Assembly: GCA_003056245.1 (NCBI GenBank) | Contig: MVDH01000001.1 | Coordinates: 423,028 to 487,027 of the forward strand | Source: Cellvibrio sp. 79 | Lineage (GTDB): Bacteria > Pseudomonadota > Gammaproteobacteria > Pseudomonadales > Cellvibrionaceae | Direction of reading: 5' to 3' | DNA: 64,000 bases | Shown: positions 54,545 through 63,133 of the stretch, piece after piece | Layout: the number at the start of each line of letters is the position of its first letter | Numbering within the stretch: the first letter of the stretch is position 1 | Translations under genes and position numbers: made by a program | The notes under the pieces: generated by a model | Databases searched by the model: none | The model's input: the letters and a program-made list of their open reading frames with translations, nothing else | What the model was told of the DNA's origin: nothing

Positions 54545-56488
54545 TCAGAGCGTCTTCAGATATTCAACCAATGCCAGTCGTTGTTCATGGCTAATGGGTT
54601 GCAGTTTGCGCATTTGCGGTTTGCCGTCTGCATCTTTCAATGGGTGGCCTTTTTCATCCAGGATAAACAACGGTGTTACCCCGGAGGTATATTCATGCCC
54701 CTTGTTGGAATTGCCGGGAAGGTGAGTATCAAACACAAACAAACCGGGGAATTCCGCCGGGTCGCGTTGCACAAAGCCGACTTTTATTGGATCGATTTCG
54801 CGCGTTCCAACAGTGAAGCGATTGGGGCGACAGGTTTTTCCTCCAGCGATTTCTGCGTCGGTACAACTGGGCATAAACAGTTCATACAGGCTCGGTACTG
54901 AACCATTATGCAAGTAAGGCGCGGTTGCCCAGATACCATTTAACGGGCGTGCCTTGTATGCAGCCAGGGTGCGAGGATCCTCCTTATTAACTACTTCATA
55001 ATCCACATGGCGTTGGGTTTTTTTGATGGGGTTACCCTTAACGGCAGCCAGAATTTCCTCTTGTCGCGCTGCGTTCGTTTGCGCTGGCGGGTCGCGATCC
55101 GGCTCTACGATAACCCCTTCAGTTGCAAGGCTGAGGGCCGGTAGCATCGGGGTTACGGCGTTAAATACAGGCGAGTCAGGATCGCGCGGATGAAGTTTTT
55201 CCCCCTTAAATGCGCCGCTTTTGCCGGTATATTGCAATGCGTTCAGTGCCATTAATGGGTCAGTGCCAATAGCTGGCAGGCTGGCAAATTGCGCGATAAC
55301 CCGGCGGGCTGGATCGGTGCGTTCAATGTGCTCATGACAACTGTTGCATTGGTACTCCAGAAATACCTCGTAACCTTTAGCGGCCAGCGCGCTATTAACA
55401 GCGGGCAAAACCTGTTTTTCGCCCAGTTCTTGCCAACTGGGGGACCAAAGGCCCTCCATGCTTTTTTCCATCTGGATCAGATTGCTCAAAACCACCGATG
55501 AGCGATACCCGATGTCCCCGGGTTGTTTTTGTAAATCAAACGTTGCAAAGACCCCCAATGCCTCTCCAACATTTCGTGCGAGCGGACCGGTGGATTCGTT
55601 ATCGCCGACTCCATTCCACTGCACAAAATCATGGTGCGGGGTATCCCATAAATAGGAATAACTGACCGGCGCATTTGGTGAATTGCGATTGGCGGGATCG
55701 GATGGCGTGAGGTGTGTAAGGATTCGATTGTAAATACGCCCGAATGCATCCAGTCGGCCGTAGCCATAAGGTATTGATTGATCGCCGCGGCGAGATTCAT
55801 TGACACGGTTATAAGCGTTAATTTTTTGCGCGGCATTGATCAATTCTGTGCGAAACATTTCTGCCTGTTCAGGGTATTTGCCTTGCAGTACTTTTTTTGC
55901 CAGCCGCGCGAATTTTTCCGGCTGCTTCACGCTTGCATCCAGTGCTGTGGCGAGGTCATTCATCATTAAATCCATATCTGCTTGCGCCGCGCCGCCGTCT
56001 ATCCTGATGGCGGTGCCTTTATAGTTAATTTGGCTGGTATGACAGGCGGCACAGTTGAAGCCGATATATTCCTTGCCCGCATGATTATCTTTTACCCAGC
56101 CTACTGGTAGAGCATCAGGATTCAGTGAAGACGCTTTTTGGGGAAGGTAGCGCAGGCGGTCCATATTTTCATCGCTGCGAAATAATTGTTCGCTGCCCGC
56201 TACTTCCAGATGCAGGAAAATATTATAGGGAATTAGATTGGAGCCCTGGGTTGCATTGTAAAACCATGAGCTATCGGTAGTGCTCCAATTTTGCTGCGGA
56301 TAAACCACCCGATTCGCGCTATCGCCAAAGCTGTCCTGTTTGCTGATTTTTGCATCGCGCTCGTTATGAGCTGCAGATATTTGGGAAGGCTGCGAGCATC
56401 CGTAAATTCCTGTAAAGGCTATGAGAATAGCAAGGTGTGAGGGATGCATCAGATTAGGTAAAAAAGAGTTACGGTTGCATGAGTTCAT
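54545..56488 (-). CDS. Dihaem cytochrome c peroxidase-family lipoprotein, RoxA-like
   Basis: The roughly 647-residue protein has a signal sequence ending in a lipobox-like IYGC and two haem c motifs, CAACH (residue 146-150 from this start) and CNSCH (about 381-385). The second lies in a MauG/CCP-like C-terminal half with GIWATAPYLHNGSVPSLYEL, which supplies the distal Met or Tyr side of such haems. The segment WFYNATQGSNLIPYNIFLHL recalls the RoxA/RoxB rubber-oxygenase-like branch. AAGGA lies seven bases before the ATG at 56488, better than for 56494. Oxidation of a periplasmic or outer-membrane substrate is likely; the substrate is unknown. Confidence 0.85.
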   Translation of the reverse strand: MNSCNRNSFLPNLMHPSHLAILIAFTGIYGCSQPSQISAAHNERDAKISKQDSFGDSANRVVYPQQNWSTTDSSWFYNATQGSNLIPYNIFLHLEVAGSEQLFRSDENMDRLRYLPQKASSLNPDALPVGWVKDNHAGKEYIGFNCAACHTSQINYKGTAIRIDGGAAQADMDLMMNDLATALDASVKQPEKFARLAKKVLQGKYPEQAEMFRTELINAAQKINAYNRVNESRRGDQSIPYGYGRLDAFGRIYNRILTHLTPSDPANRNSPNAPVSYSYLWDTPHHDFVQWNGVGDNESTGPLARNVGEALGVFATFDLQKQPGDIGYRSSVVLSNLIQMEKSMEGLWSPSWQELGEKQVLPAVNSALAAKGYEVFLEYQCNSCHEHIERTDPARRVIAQFASLPAIGTDPLMALNALQYTGKSGAFKGEKLHPRDPDSPVFNAVTPMLPALSLATEGVIVEPDRDPPAQTNAARQEEILAAVKGNPIKKTQRHVDYEVVNKEDPRTLAAYKARPLNGIWATAPYLHNGSVPSLYELFMPSCTDAEIAGGKTCRPNRFTVGTREIDPIKVGFVQRDPAEFPGLFVFDTHLPGNSNKGHEYTSGVTPLFILDEKGHPLKDADGKPQMRKLQPISHEQRLALVEYLKTL

Positions 56489-56975
56489 ATTCATTCCTTT
56501 ATGACCAAAAGCAAAAAAATTAACGGGCTAATGACTAAATGTTTGCCACACCAAACGAGTAGTCGATAAAACATAAACAATTATTTACAAAGGGTTTTCT
56601 GGATAAAAAAACGGCCGAAAAATAAATCAAAAAATACATGCTTTTAAGGAACTATTCAGATTGCCTCAAGCCTTAGTAGCTGACATTAGCAGATCACCTG
56701 TAGTACAGCATTAGTGTTGCGCAACAAATGTTTCGGGATTGCACTGCAGAGTGGTATGAACTGGCAAGAAAGTAACACCTGAAGGGTGGCTTCAGGAAAT
56801 TGAGCGGTATCGGCAGCTTTTGCTTGAACTGTAATAAATAGTGCGTAGACTGCCGCCTCGCCGCATCAGAGGGACTTCTTTCGGACTGGGTGGCGAATAA
56901 TTAACCAATAGGACAGCGCTTACGCACTCGATGTTTTAGTGTTGAATCCTGAATAAAAACGCAGCGGGAAGTTCT
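56489..56975. other. Intergenic region with possible gene remnants
   Basis: No intact gene is seen in these 487 bases. On the plus strand two short frames near 56728-56840, MFRDCTAEWYELARK and then, shifted, KVTPEGWLQEIERYRQLLLE with a stop two codons later, look like pieces of one small protein split by a frameshift, but I cannot place it. TTGCGCAA near 56717 is a short palindrome. Promoters for the flanking divergent genes must lie here. Confidence 0.35.
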
Positions 56976-57362
56976 ATGTTGTTGACTCCATTGTTTGTGG
57001 AAACCTCGTTAAACAATCGATTGGGCCAATTAGTCCAGCTAGGTGTCTATCATCTCCAGCATCAGGGTCGCGACTATGTATTTGTCGCTGCGCCAACCCA
57101 GCAAGCATCCAGTTTTGTCGGTAAAAACTCCGAGCCCTTTGCCTTCCAGCTGCGCGAACGCCTTGCATTGGATGCGCGCCGTATGGAGTTGATTGAAGTG
57201 CGTGAAACGGCTGAAGCTATCCAATTATTCCGTTGGCGTTTTGAGTGGGTGGGGAACTCACCTTTATCGGCACGTAGCGAAGAAATTACCTCTCCCGGAT
57301 TACGTGCAACGCTGCTCGCATTGATTAATGTGGAGCAGGAAGCCGCTGTTGCCAACGGCTAG
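56976..57362 (+). CDS. Unknown 128-residue protein
   Basis: I do not recognise this protein. It starts MLLTPLFVETSLNNRLGQLV after GCGGGAAGTTCT and contains YHLQHQGRDYVFVAAPTQQA, then LIEVRETAEAIQLFRWRFEW. It appears soluble, with a beta-rich N-terminal and helical C-terminal part. It converges on the minus-strand gene at 57369 with only six bases between stops and has no visible terminator. Confidence 0.65.
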   Translation: MLLTPLFVETSLNNRLGQLVQLGVYHLQHQGRDYVFVAAPTQQASSFVGKNSEPFAFQLRERLALDARRMELIEVRETAEAIQLFRWRFEWVGNSPLSARSEEITSPGLRATLLALINVEQEAAVANG

Positions 57363-57368
57363 TATCAT

Positions 57369-57776
57369 TTATTCGGGCAAGTCTTCTTTATTGGCAGTGT
57401 GCGCTGGCGGTGGACTATCTTTTTTATTCTTGCGCCAGAACCAGTGGTTGGGCACCTGTGTAAATTTATCGAGTTGTTCCTGTTTGTGCTGCGCATCAGT
57501 AAACCAGTAGTAATCGTTACTGGTTTTTGGTTTGAACCAACCTTTTACCGGTGCAATAAACTCGATAGCGAGTTTGGGCATACCTAATTTTCGATCTGAA
57601 TTGAAGCTATGGTTCCAGTGGACCAACAGATCGCGTTTGGCAGTTGCTATGGCCAGTTCTTCAGTGTCCGCCTTAATTAATTTGCAAGTGATAAAACCAA
57701 TGACGGGTTCGGGGGCATCACTGTAATTTTCAAAAAAGATATTCTCGCCAGAGAGTACAACTTTGTAATACGTCAT
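57369..57776 (-). CDS. Unknown 135-residue protein next to the DUF1704 gene
   Basis: I do not recognise this family. From the ATG at 57776 it reads MTYYKVVLSGENIFFENYSD and contains PVIGFITCKLIKADTEELAI, WNHSFNSDRKLGMPKLAIEF and KTSNDYYWFTDAQHKQEQLD, ending in a polar tail. It has no signal or membrane segment. It begins ten bases after the stop of the DUF1704 gene, so the two are co-transcribed and possibly functionally linked. Confidence 0.65.
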   Translation of the reverse strand: MTYYKVVLSGENIFFENYSDAPEPVIGFITCKLIKADTEELAIATAKRDLLVHWNHSFNSDRKLGMPKLAIEFIAPVKGWFKPKTSNDYYWFTDAQHKQEQLDKFTQVPNHWFWRKNKKDSPPPAHTANKEDLPE

Positions 57777-57786
57777 AAATTTACAA

Positions 57787-59124
57787 TCAATCAATTTCTG
57801 CGTCGGTGGTGCCATACAAATGTTCTGGCATCGGCAGTTTTTCAAATAATTTGCTAAAGTGTTGCTGTACGCGGGTAATGTTCATAATGGATGACATACC
57901 GCTGGAAAAACCAAACCACACATACAAACCGTTCAGGTTTTTAAACATGGGAGGCAAGTACTTTGGTCCGGCAATTACACCTTCCAGGTAGCGCTCGTAC
58001 AGCAGTGGTAAATCATCCAGCGTCACCTTGCCCACAAACAACATGGGAATAATTTCTGGAACGCCGGAATTAATCGCACTGCGAATAAAGTTTACATTTT
58101 CGACAAAGCCTTTTACGTAAGAAATATCCTTGGTAAATACCGATCCTCCGGTCAGCGTACCGCCGCGGAAAACCCGCTGGGTTACGCGGTAACTGTCATG
58201 TTCGGTCACGCCGCGTTCAATAAAATATTTATATACATCGCAAAAATCCGCACCTTGTTCCGCGAGATCCACTGCAACTACCCGATCGCTGATTCGGCGC
58301 GCGCGTTGTGGGAACGAGCTGAATGTCAATGTTTCCAGTAACACCGCCATTCCTTCCTGGATCGCAGTAATACGCGGTGAACCAACACTCAACCAGGTTG
58401 CCCAGGGTTGTTCGCGGCCGTTCAATGTTGTGCCGATGTGAACCCAACCCTCATGAACTTCCAATACTTGCAAATCCAGTTCGGAAAAAAACGAACGACG
58501 ATTTACTTTGATGCAGTCGCCACCGGCCGATGCGTCGGACACAATATCATCACTAATTTGTACACGTACTTCACCCGCACCAAAATAATCATTCATCCGT
58601 TCGCGCAAGATTTTCACTGCTTCTTCCGCGTTAATGTGATTAGTGTAAGGACGGTTCAAATGTTCGACGGCAGGTAAGGAAAAAATATGGCAAAGTTTTT
58701 CGCCCATTTGGCGTAAGCTTTTACGATCACCACGTAAATTGTCGCTTGCAGAGCCGTAAAGCTGTTTACTGAAGTAGCCAAATTGGGCAGTGCCACGATG
58801 GCGCAATAATTCAATTACTATCTGGTATTGATCGATAGTAGCCTGCAGGATTTTCCCCAGCGCATCATCTCGCCCCAATTGACGGCGCACATCATTTTTT
58901 AATTCTTTTAATAATTGCTGAATATTGTCCGGTTCAAATGCCAGCTTTTGCCGTTGATAAAAATCTTTATCCAGCGCAGGCAATTCTCGACCTTGTTGTT
59001 CGCGAAAGCGTTGTTCAATTCCCACGGGCCATTTAATAGCATCGAGAATACGAATAGGTCTTTGCAAAGATACCAGTCGCGTTGAAAGCTGTTTCAATCG
59101 TTCCAGGTAAACGGGGTCGGTCAT
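57787..59124 (-). CDS. DUF1704 QEGLA-motif protein (MATCAP-like metallopeptidase fold)
   Basis: The 445-residue protein matches the 'flavohaemoglobin expression-modulating QEGLA motif' family (DUF1704). The key segments are LQVLEVHEGWVHIGTTLNG, with the HExxxH zinc-binding pattern, and SPRITAIQEGMAVLLETLTF, with the QEG(M/L)A motif and a further Glu ligand. FRGGTLTGGSVFTKDISYV is also conserved. Eukaryotic relatives (KIAA0895/MATCAP) are tyrosine carboxypeptidases of tubulin, so a peptidase role is reasonable, though the bacterial substrate is unknown. The start at 59124 avoids an unconserved extension. It overlaps nothing and is divergent from the Rieske gene. Confidence 0.9.
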   Translation of the reverse strand: MTDPVYLERLKQLSTRLVSLQRPIRILDAIKWPVGIEQRFREQQGRELPALDKDFYQRQKLAFEPDNIQQLLKELKNDVRRQLGRDDALGKILQATIDQYQIVIELLRHRGTAQFGYFSKQLYGSASDNLRGDRKSLRQMGEKLCHIFSLPAVEHLNRPYTNHINAEEAVKILRERMNDYFGAGEVRVQISDDIVSDASAGGDCIKVNRRSFFSELDLQVLEVHEGWVHIGTTLNGREQPWATWLSVGSPRITAIQEGMAVLLETLTFSSFPQRARRISDRVVAVDLAEQGADFCDVYKYFIERGVTEHDSYRVTQRVFRGGTLTGGSVFTKDISYVKGFVENVNFIRSAINSGVPEIIPMLFVGKVTLDDLPLLYERYLEGVIAGPKYLPPMFKNLNGLYVWFGFSSGMSSIMNITRVQQHFSKLFEKLPMPEHLYGTTDAEID

Positions 59125-59344
59125 ATCAGGGCTGCCACATTTGAGTGCAAAAATGCGCCGGTTGCGCCAGTCGCCTGCTGGCCGCAAATGGAGGCGCGAT
59201 TATTCTATCGTTAACTGGCGAGTTTGTGGTTAGAATTTGTCGTATCAGTGGTGTTTCTATGTCGTTGAGGCTGGTGGGACTGCGCGCAAATCGCCAGAAT
59301 AACCACCACTGATATTCACACTGCTTCGAGAACGAGGTCTCTTG

Positions 59345-59653
59345 ATGCCTTTTGTTGCGTTGGAAAAACTGCATTTGCTTTACGATGGGTATCGCCAGGC
59401 AATACGGATTGGCGGCAAACCATTTCTGCTGTTACAGGAGGGTGGGCGAGTTAGCCTGATAAGAAACGCTTGCCCCCATGCCGGTGCCCCTTTGACCTAT
59501 GCGACATACGACAGCGGTTGCCTGCGTTGCCCGATGCACGGTATTGAATTTGAATTGAGCAGCGGTCATTCGCGCAGCGCCGCATGTGCCGATGGTTTAC
59601 AATTTCTTCCGTTAATATATGAAGGCAATCAGATTGGTGTTGATCTGAACTAA
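59345..59653 (+). CDS. Rieske [2Fe-2S] ferredoxin-like protein
   Basis: The 102-residue protein has both Rieske cluster motifs, ACPHAGAPL and CPMHGIEF (C-x-H and C-x2-H), in a minimal ferredoxin-type Rieske fold without signal peptide. It should transfer single electrons in the cytoplasm, often to an oxygenase, but none is adjacent. The ATG at 59345 with GAGG seven bases upstream is preferred to the TTG just before it. The gene is 27 bp upstream of the DUF4124 gene. Confidence 0.9.
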   Translation: MPFVALEKLHLLYDGYRQAIRIGGKPFLLLQEGGRVSLIRNACPHAGAPLTYATYDSGCLRCPMHGIEFELSSGHSRSAACADGLQFLPLIYEGNQIGVDLN

Positions 59654-59679
59654 TTTATAAAATTTTAAGGATAGTAAAT

Positions 59680-60132
59680 ATGCGCTTTATTTTTAAATCA
59701 TTAGTGGTGATATTGTTGGTTCTGGGCGTTGGCAATTACCTGGTTTACCTTAAGACAGGGCAGTTTCCTATTACCGCAATTCGCGAAAATTATAATGGTG
59801 ATTGGTTGGCAGCCCTTAAGGAATCTTTCTCTCCTGATGATCTTGTTTCCACCGCGAAAAAAACCGTTGATGATTTGACTAATGATGAAGCGGATAAGCC
59901 TGCCCCTACCAAAGTCTATAAATGGACTGATGCTGATGGCGTTGTTCATTATGGTGATCGGCCTGATACAGCAGGGGCGGAACAGGTTGAAGTAAAGATT
60001 CAAAATGCTATTTCAGCTGATGAGATTCAATCTAAGCCAGCCAGTTCAAGCGCCTCGCAGACGCCACTTGAAAAAGCCCGTGCGGCAGCTGAATCCATGA
60101 AAGTGCGGTCGCAACAACAGGAAGCTAACTAG
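59680..60132 (+). CDS. DUF4124 domain membrane-anchored protein
   Basis: The 150-residue protein has an N-terminal signal anchor (MRFIFKSLVVILLVLGVGNY) and a DUF4124 motif, KVYKWTDADGVVHYGDRPDT, followed by a polar Ser/Ala-rich tail. AAGGATAG precedes the ATG. DUF4124 is a short beta domain common in periplasmic proteins of gammaproteobacteria; its role is unknown. It sits 11 bp before mtgA and is likely co-transcribed. Confidence 0.85.
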   Translation: MRFIFKSLVVILLVLGVGNYLVYLKTGQFPITAIRENYNGDWLAALKESFSPDDLVSTAKKTVDDLTNDEADKPAPTKVYKWTDADGVVHYGDRPDTAGAEQVEVKIQNAISADEIQSKPASSSASQTPLEKARAAAESMKVRSQQQEAN

Positions 60133-60143
60133 CTATAGTTGTC

Positions 60144-60836
60144 ATGAAAAAAGTATGGCGCACCGTTAAAGTATTGTTGAAATGGTTGTTGCTGTTACTT
60201 CTGTTTTATCAGTTGTGGATTTTTTTTCATGTGTTGACATGGAGGTGGATTAACCCGGGCGAAACCAGCTTCATGGATATTCGCCTGGCAGAATTGCAGG
60301 AAAAAAATCCCGGCACGCAATTAAAATACCAGTGGGTGGATTACGCAAATATCTCCAGTCATTTGAAGCGTGCTGTTGTGGCGGCGGAGGATGACCGTTT
60401 TATGGACCATTATGGATTTGATCTTCGCGGTATTGAAAAAGCGTTGCAAAAAAACGAGCGTCGTGGCAAATCGGTTGCCGGCGGTTCATCTATTACCCAG
60501 CAGCTCGCCAAGAATTTATTTTTATCGCCCTCGCGATCCTACGTGCGCAAAGCTGAAGAAGCCGTTATCGCATTGATGATTGAGTTGTTGTGGGACAAAC
60601 GCCGCATCCTGGAGGTTTACCTGAATGTGGTGGAATGGGGCAATGGTATATTCGGGGTTGAGGCCGCAGCACATCATTACTACAAGGCACCAGCGGCGCA
60701 GATAGGTCCCTCGGCGGCGGCGCGCATGGCGGTGATGCTGCCTAACCCACGCAAATATGAAAAAGCCATGCCTGCCTGGGTGGTACGACATGCCGCGCGC
60801 GTACAGGCGCGTATGCGTTATTCGCGTATTCCTTGA
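60144..60836 (+). CDS. mtgA: Monofunctional biosynthetic peptidoglycan transglycosylase
   Basis: The 230-residue protein has an N-terminal membrane helix (WLLLLLLFYQLWIFFHVL) and a GT51 domain. The catalytic Glu lies in VVAAEDDRFMDHYGFD; the second motif is GGSSITQQLAKNLFLSPSRS, the third RKAEEAVIALMIELLWDKRR, and the fourth ILEVYLNVVEWGNGIFGVEA. It polymerises lipid II into glycan strands and lacks a transpeptidase domain, so it is MtgA rather than a class A PBP. Length is close to E. coli MtgA (242). All motifs are intact. Confidence 0.95.
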   Translation: MKKVWRTVKVLLKWLLLLLLFYQLWIFFHVLTWRWINPGETSFMDIRLAELQEKNPGTQLKYQWVDYANISSHLKRAVVAAEDDRFMDHYGFDLRGIEKALQKNERRGKSVAGGSSITQQLAKNLFLSPSRSYVRKAEEAVIALMIELLWDKRRILEVYLNVVEWGNGIFGVEAAAHHYYKAPAAQIGPSAAARMAVMLPNPRKYEKAMPAWVVRHAARVQARMRYSRIP

Positions 60837-60977
60837 TCTTTCTCCGGATTCTTACAATTTGCCTACATCTTTGCCTATGGGGTGCGGTTCTCGCCGCTGG
60901 CCTTTTACGATACAATCGCGACCCTTTTGGGATCTCCGATCCTGTAGTTGATGAATTTCTGATCCGGGGTGATAGAC

Positions 60978-61238
60978 GTGCCTATCTATGAGTACCAATG
61001 TGAATCCTGCAATCATGCGCTTGAAGCCCTGCAAAAGCTGAGCGATGCGCCTTTGGTCGATTGTCCCGCTTGTGGCAAGGCGAGTTTGAGGAAACAAATT
61101 TCAGCGGCCGGTTTTCGTCTGTCAGGCGGCGGTTGGTATGAGACCGATTTCAAATCGGGCAAGAAAAAGAATCTGGCGGGCGAGAGTGGTTCTGGCTCCT
61201 CATCTGCATCAAGCGCAACTACTACTCCTTCAAGTTAA
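60978..61238 (+). CDS. FmdB-family zinc ribbon protein
   Basis: The 86-residue protein starts at GTG with GGGGT upstream and reads MPIYEYQCESCNHALEALQK, the family's invariant opening. Two CxxC pairs (CESC, CPAC) form the zinc ribbon, followed by FRLSGGGWYETDF and a Ser/Lys-rich tail. A second GTG at 60969 would add MID and is less likely. FmdB-like proteins are named after a formamidase regulator, but their role is unknown. This gene directly precedes aspS, as it does in many gammaproteobacteria. Confidence 0.9.
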   Translation: MPIYEYQCESCNHALEALQKLSDAPLVDCPACGKASLRKQISAAGFRLSGGGWYETDFKSGKKKNLAGESGSGSSSASSATTTPSS

Positions 61239-61289
61239 GTAGCACTGCAAGCTCATCCATTTACTATCGATAAATAACGGGAAAAACCT

Positions 61290-63095
61290 ATGCGCAGCCA
61301 ATATTGTGGCGCTTTAAATGCCTCTCATATAAACCAGGAAGTCACCCTCTGTGGATGGGTGGATGGTCGCCGCGATCACGGTGGTGTGATCTTTATTGAC
61401 CTGCGTGACCGCGAAGGTGTGGTGCAAGTAGTGTTTGATCCGGATGGAAAAGAAAATTTTGCCTTGGCTGATAAAGTACGCGGCGAATATGTGTTGCAAG
61501 TGACTGGTAAAGTCCGCGCACGCGCTGCAGCGACGGTTAACCCGAACATGCCTACTGGCGAAATCGAGGTTTATGGTACAGCGTTGACCATTCTCAACGA
61601 ATCCAAAACCATTCCGTTCCCGTTAGATGGTTACACCAACGTAGGCGAAGAAACGCGTTTAAAATATCGCTTCCTGGATTTGCGTCGTGCTGAAATGCAG
61701 AAAAACCTGCGCTTCCGTAGCAAGGTGACCAGTGCGATTCGCAACTATCTGGACCGCAACGGTTTCCTTGATGTTGAAACCCCGATTCTGACTCGCGCAA
61801 CTCCGGAAGGCGCGCGCGATTACCTGGTGCCGTCTCGTACCCATGACGGTAAATTCTTCGCGTTACCACAATCGCCGCAACTGTTTAAGCAATTGCTGAT
61901 GGTTGCCGGTTATGACCGTTACTACCAAATCGCAAAATGTTTCCGCGATGAAGACCTGCGTGCAGATCGTCAACCGGAATTTACCCAGATTGATATCGAA
62001 ACTTCCTTTATGAGCCAAGAGCAAATTATGGAAGTGACTGAAGGTATGTTCCGCGAGCTGTTCAAAGATTTGTTGAATATTGAATTCGCTGAAATCAAAC
62101 ATATGCCTTTCTCTGAAGCGATTGCCAAATACGGTTCGGATAAGCCGGATATGCGTATCCCGCTGCAATTGGTAGATATCAAGGATCTGGTAACTGAAGT
62201 TGATTTCAAAGTATTTGCCGGCCCGGCGAATGATCCAAAATCGCGCGTAACTGCGCTCAAAGTTCCTGGTGGCAACGAGAAGTTGACTCGTAAGCAAATT
62301 GACGATTACACCAAGTTCGTAAGCATTTACGGTGCAAAAGGTTTGGCGTACATCAAAGTGAACGACAAGTCGGATCTGGAAGAAGGTTTGCAATCACCGA
62401 TTGTTAAAAACCTGCCGGTGCCGGTACGTGCTGCAATTCTTGAGCGTGTTGGTGCAGAAAATGGTGATTTGATTTTCTTTGGTGCAGACAAACATAAAAT
62501 CGTTACTGAAGCGTTGGGCGCGCTGCGCTGCAAGCTCGGTGCAGATTTGAGTCTATACACCACCGAGTGGGCACCATTATGGGTTGTTGATTTCCCGATG
62601 TTTGAAGATGACGACAAAGGCGGTTGGACGTCAATCCATCATCCATTTACTTCTCCGAGCTGCACGCCTGAGCAACTGGTTGCCAGCCCGGGAGATGCAT
62701 TATCCCGTGCATACGATCTGGTATTGAACGGTACCGAATTGGGTGGTGGCTCGGTGCGTATTCACTCGCCGGAAATGCAACAGGCCGTATTTCAAATTCT
62801 CGGCATCAGCGCTGAGGAACAACGGGAGAAATTCGGGTTCTTATTGGATGCATTGAGTTACGGAGCTCCACCACATGGTGGGTTGGCGTTTGGTTTGGAT
62901 CGTTTGATTATGTTGATGGTGGGTGCAAGCTCTATTCGTGACGTAATTGCATTTCCAAAAACCCAAAGCGCTGCCTGCGTAATGACCGATGCCCCCGGCA
63001 CAGTCGATGAACTGCAATTACGCGAGCTGCACATCCGTTTGCGTAATCAGAAGAAAGAGCAGCCGGTGGGGGAATCGCCGGAATATGGAATGTAA
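61290..63095 (+). CDS. aspS: Aspartyl-tRNA synthetase
   Basis: The 601-residue protein has an N-terminal OB-fold anticodon domain ([20 protein letters not shown]), class II motif 2 in [20 protein letters not shown], a bacterial GAD insertion (about 290-420) and motif 3 in [16 protein letters not shown]. It charges tRNA-Asp. The ATG at 61290 gives the expected N-terminus [20 protein letters not shown]. Length matches bacterial AspRS (590 in E. coli). It is followed 38 bp later by a polysaccharide chain-length gene on the same strand. Confidence 0.98.
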   Translation: MRSQYCGALNASHINQEVTLCGWVDGRRDHGGVIFIDLRDREGVVQVVFDPDGKENFALADKVRGEYVLQVTGKVRARAAATVNPNMPTGEIEVYGTALTILNESKTIPFPLDGYTNVGEETRLKYRFLDLRRAEMQKNLRFRSKVTSAIRNYLDRNGFLDVETPILTRATPEGARDYLVPSRTHDGKFFALPQSPQLFKQLLMVAGYDRYYQIAKCFRDEDLRADRQPEFTQIDIETSFMSQEQIMEVTEGMFRELFKDLLNIEFAEIKHMPFSEAIAKYGSDKPDMRIPLQLVDIKDLVTEVDFKVFAGPANDPKSRVTALKVPGGNEKLTRKQIDDYTKFVSIYGAKGLAYIKVNDKSDLEEGLQSPIVKNLPVPVRAAILERVGAENGDLIFFGADKHKIVTEALGALRCKLGADLSLYTTEWAPLWVVDFPMFEDDDKGGWTSIHHPFTSPSCTPEQLVASPGDALSRAYDLVLNGTELGGGSVRIHSPEMQQAVFQILGISAEEQREKFGFLLDALSYGAPPHGGLAFGLDRLIMLMVGASSIRDVIAFPKTQSAACVMTDAPGTVDELQLRELHIRLRNQKKEQPVGESPEYGM

Positions 63096-63133
63096 TTGAT
63101 TGTTAATTATAAGGAAAAAGGTTGGTAGTAATA

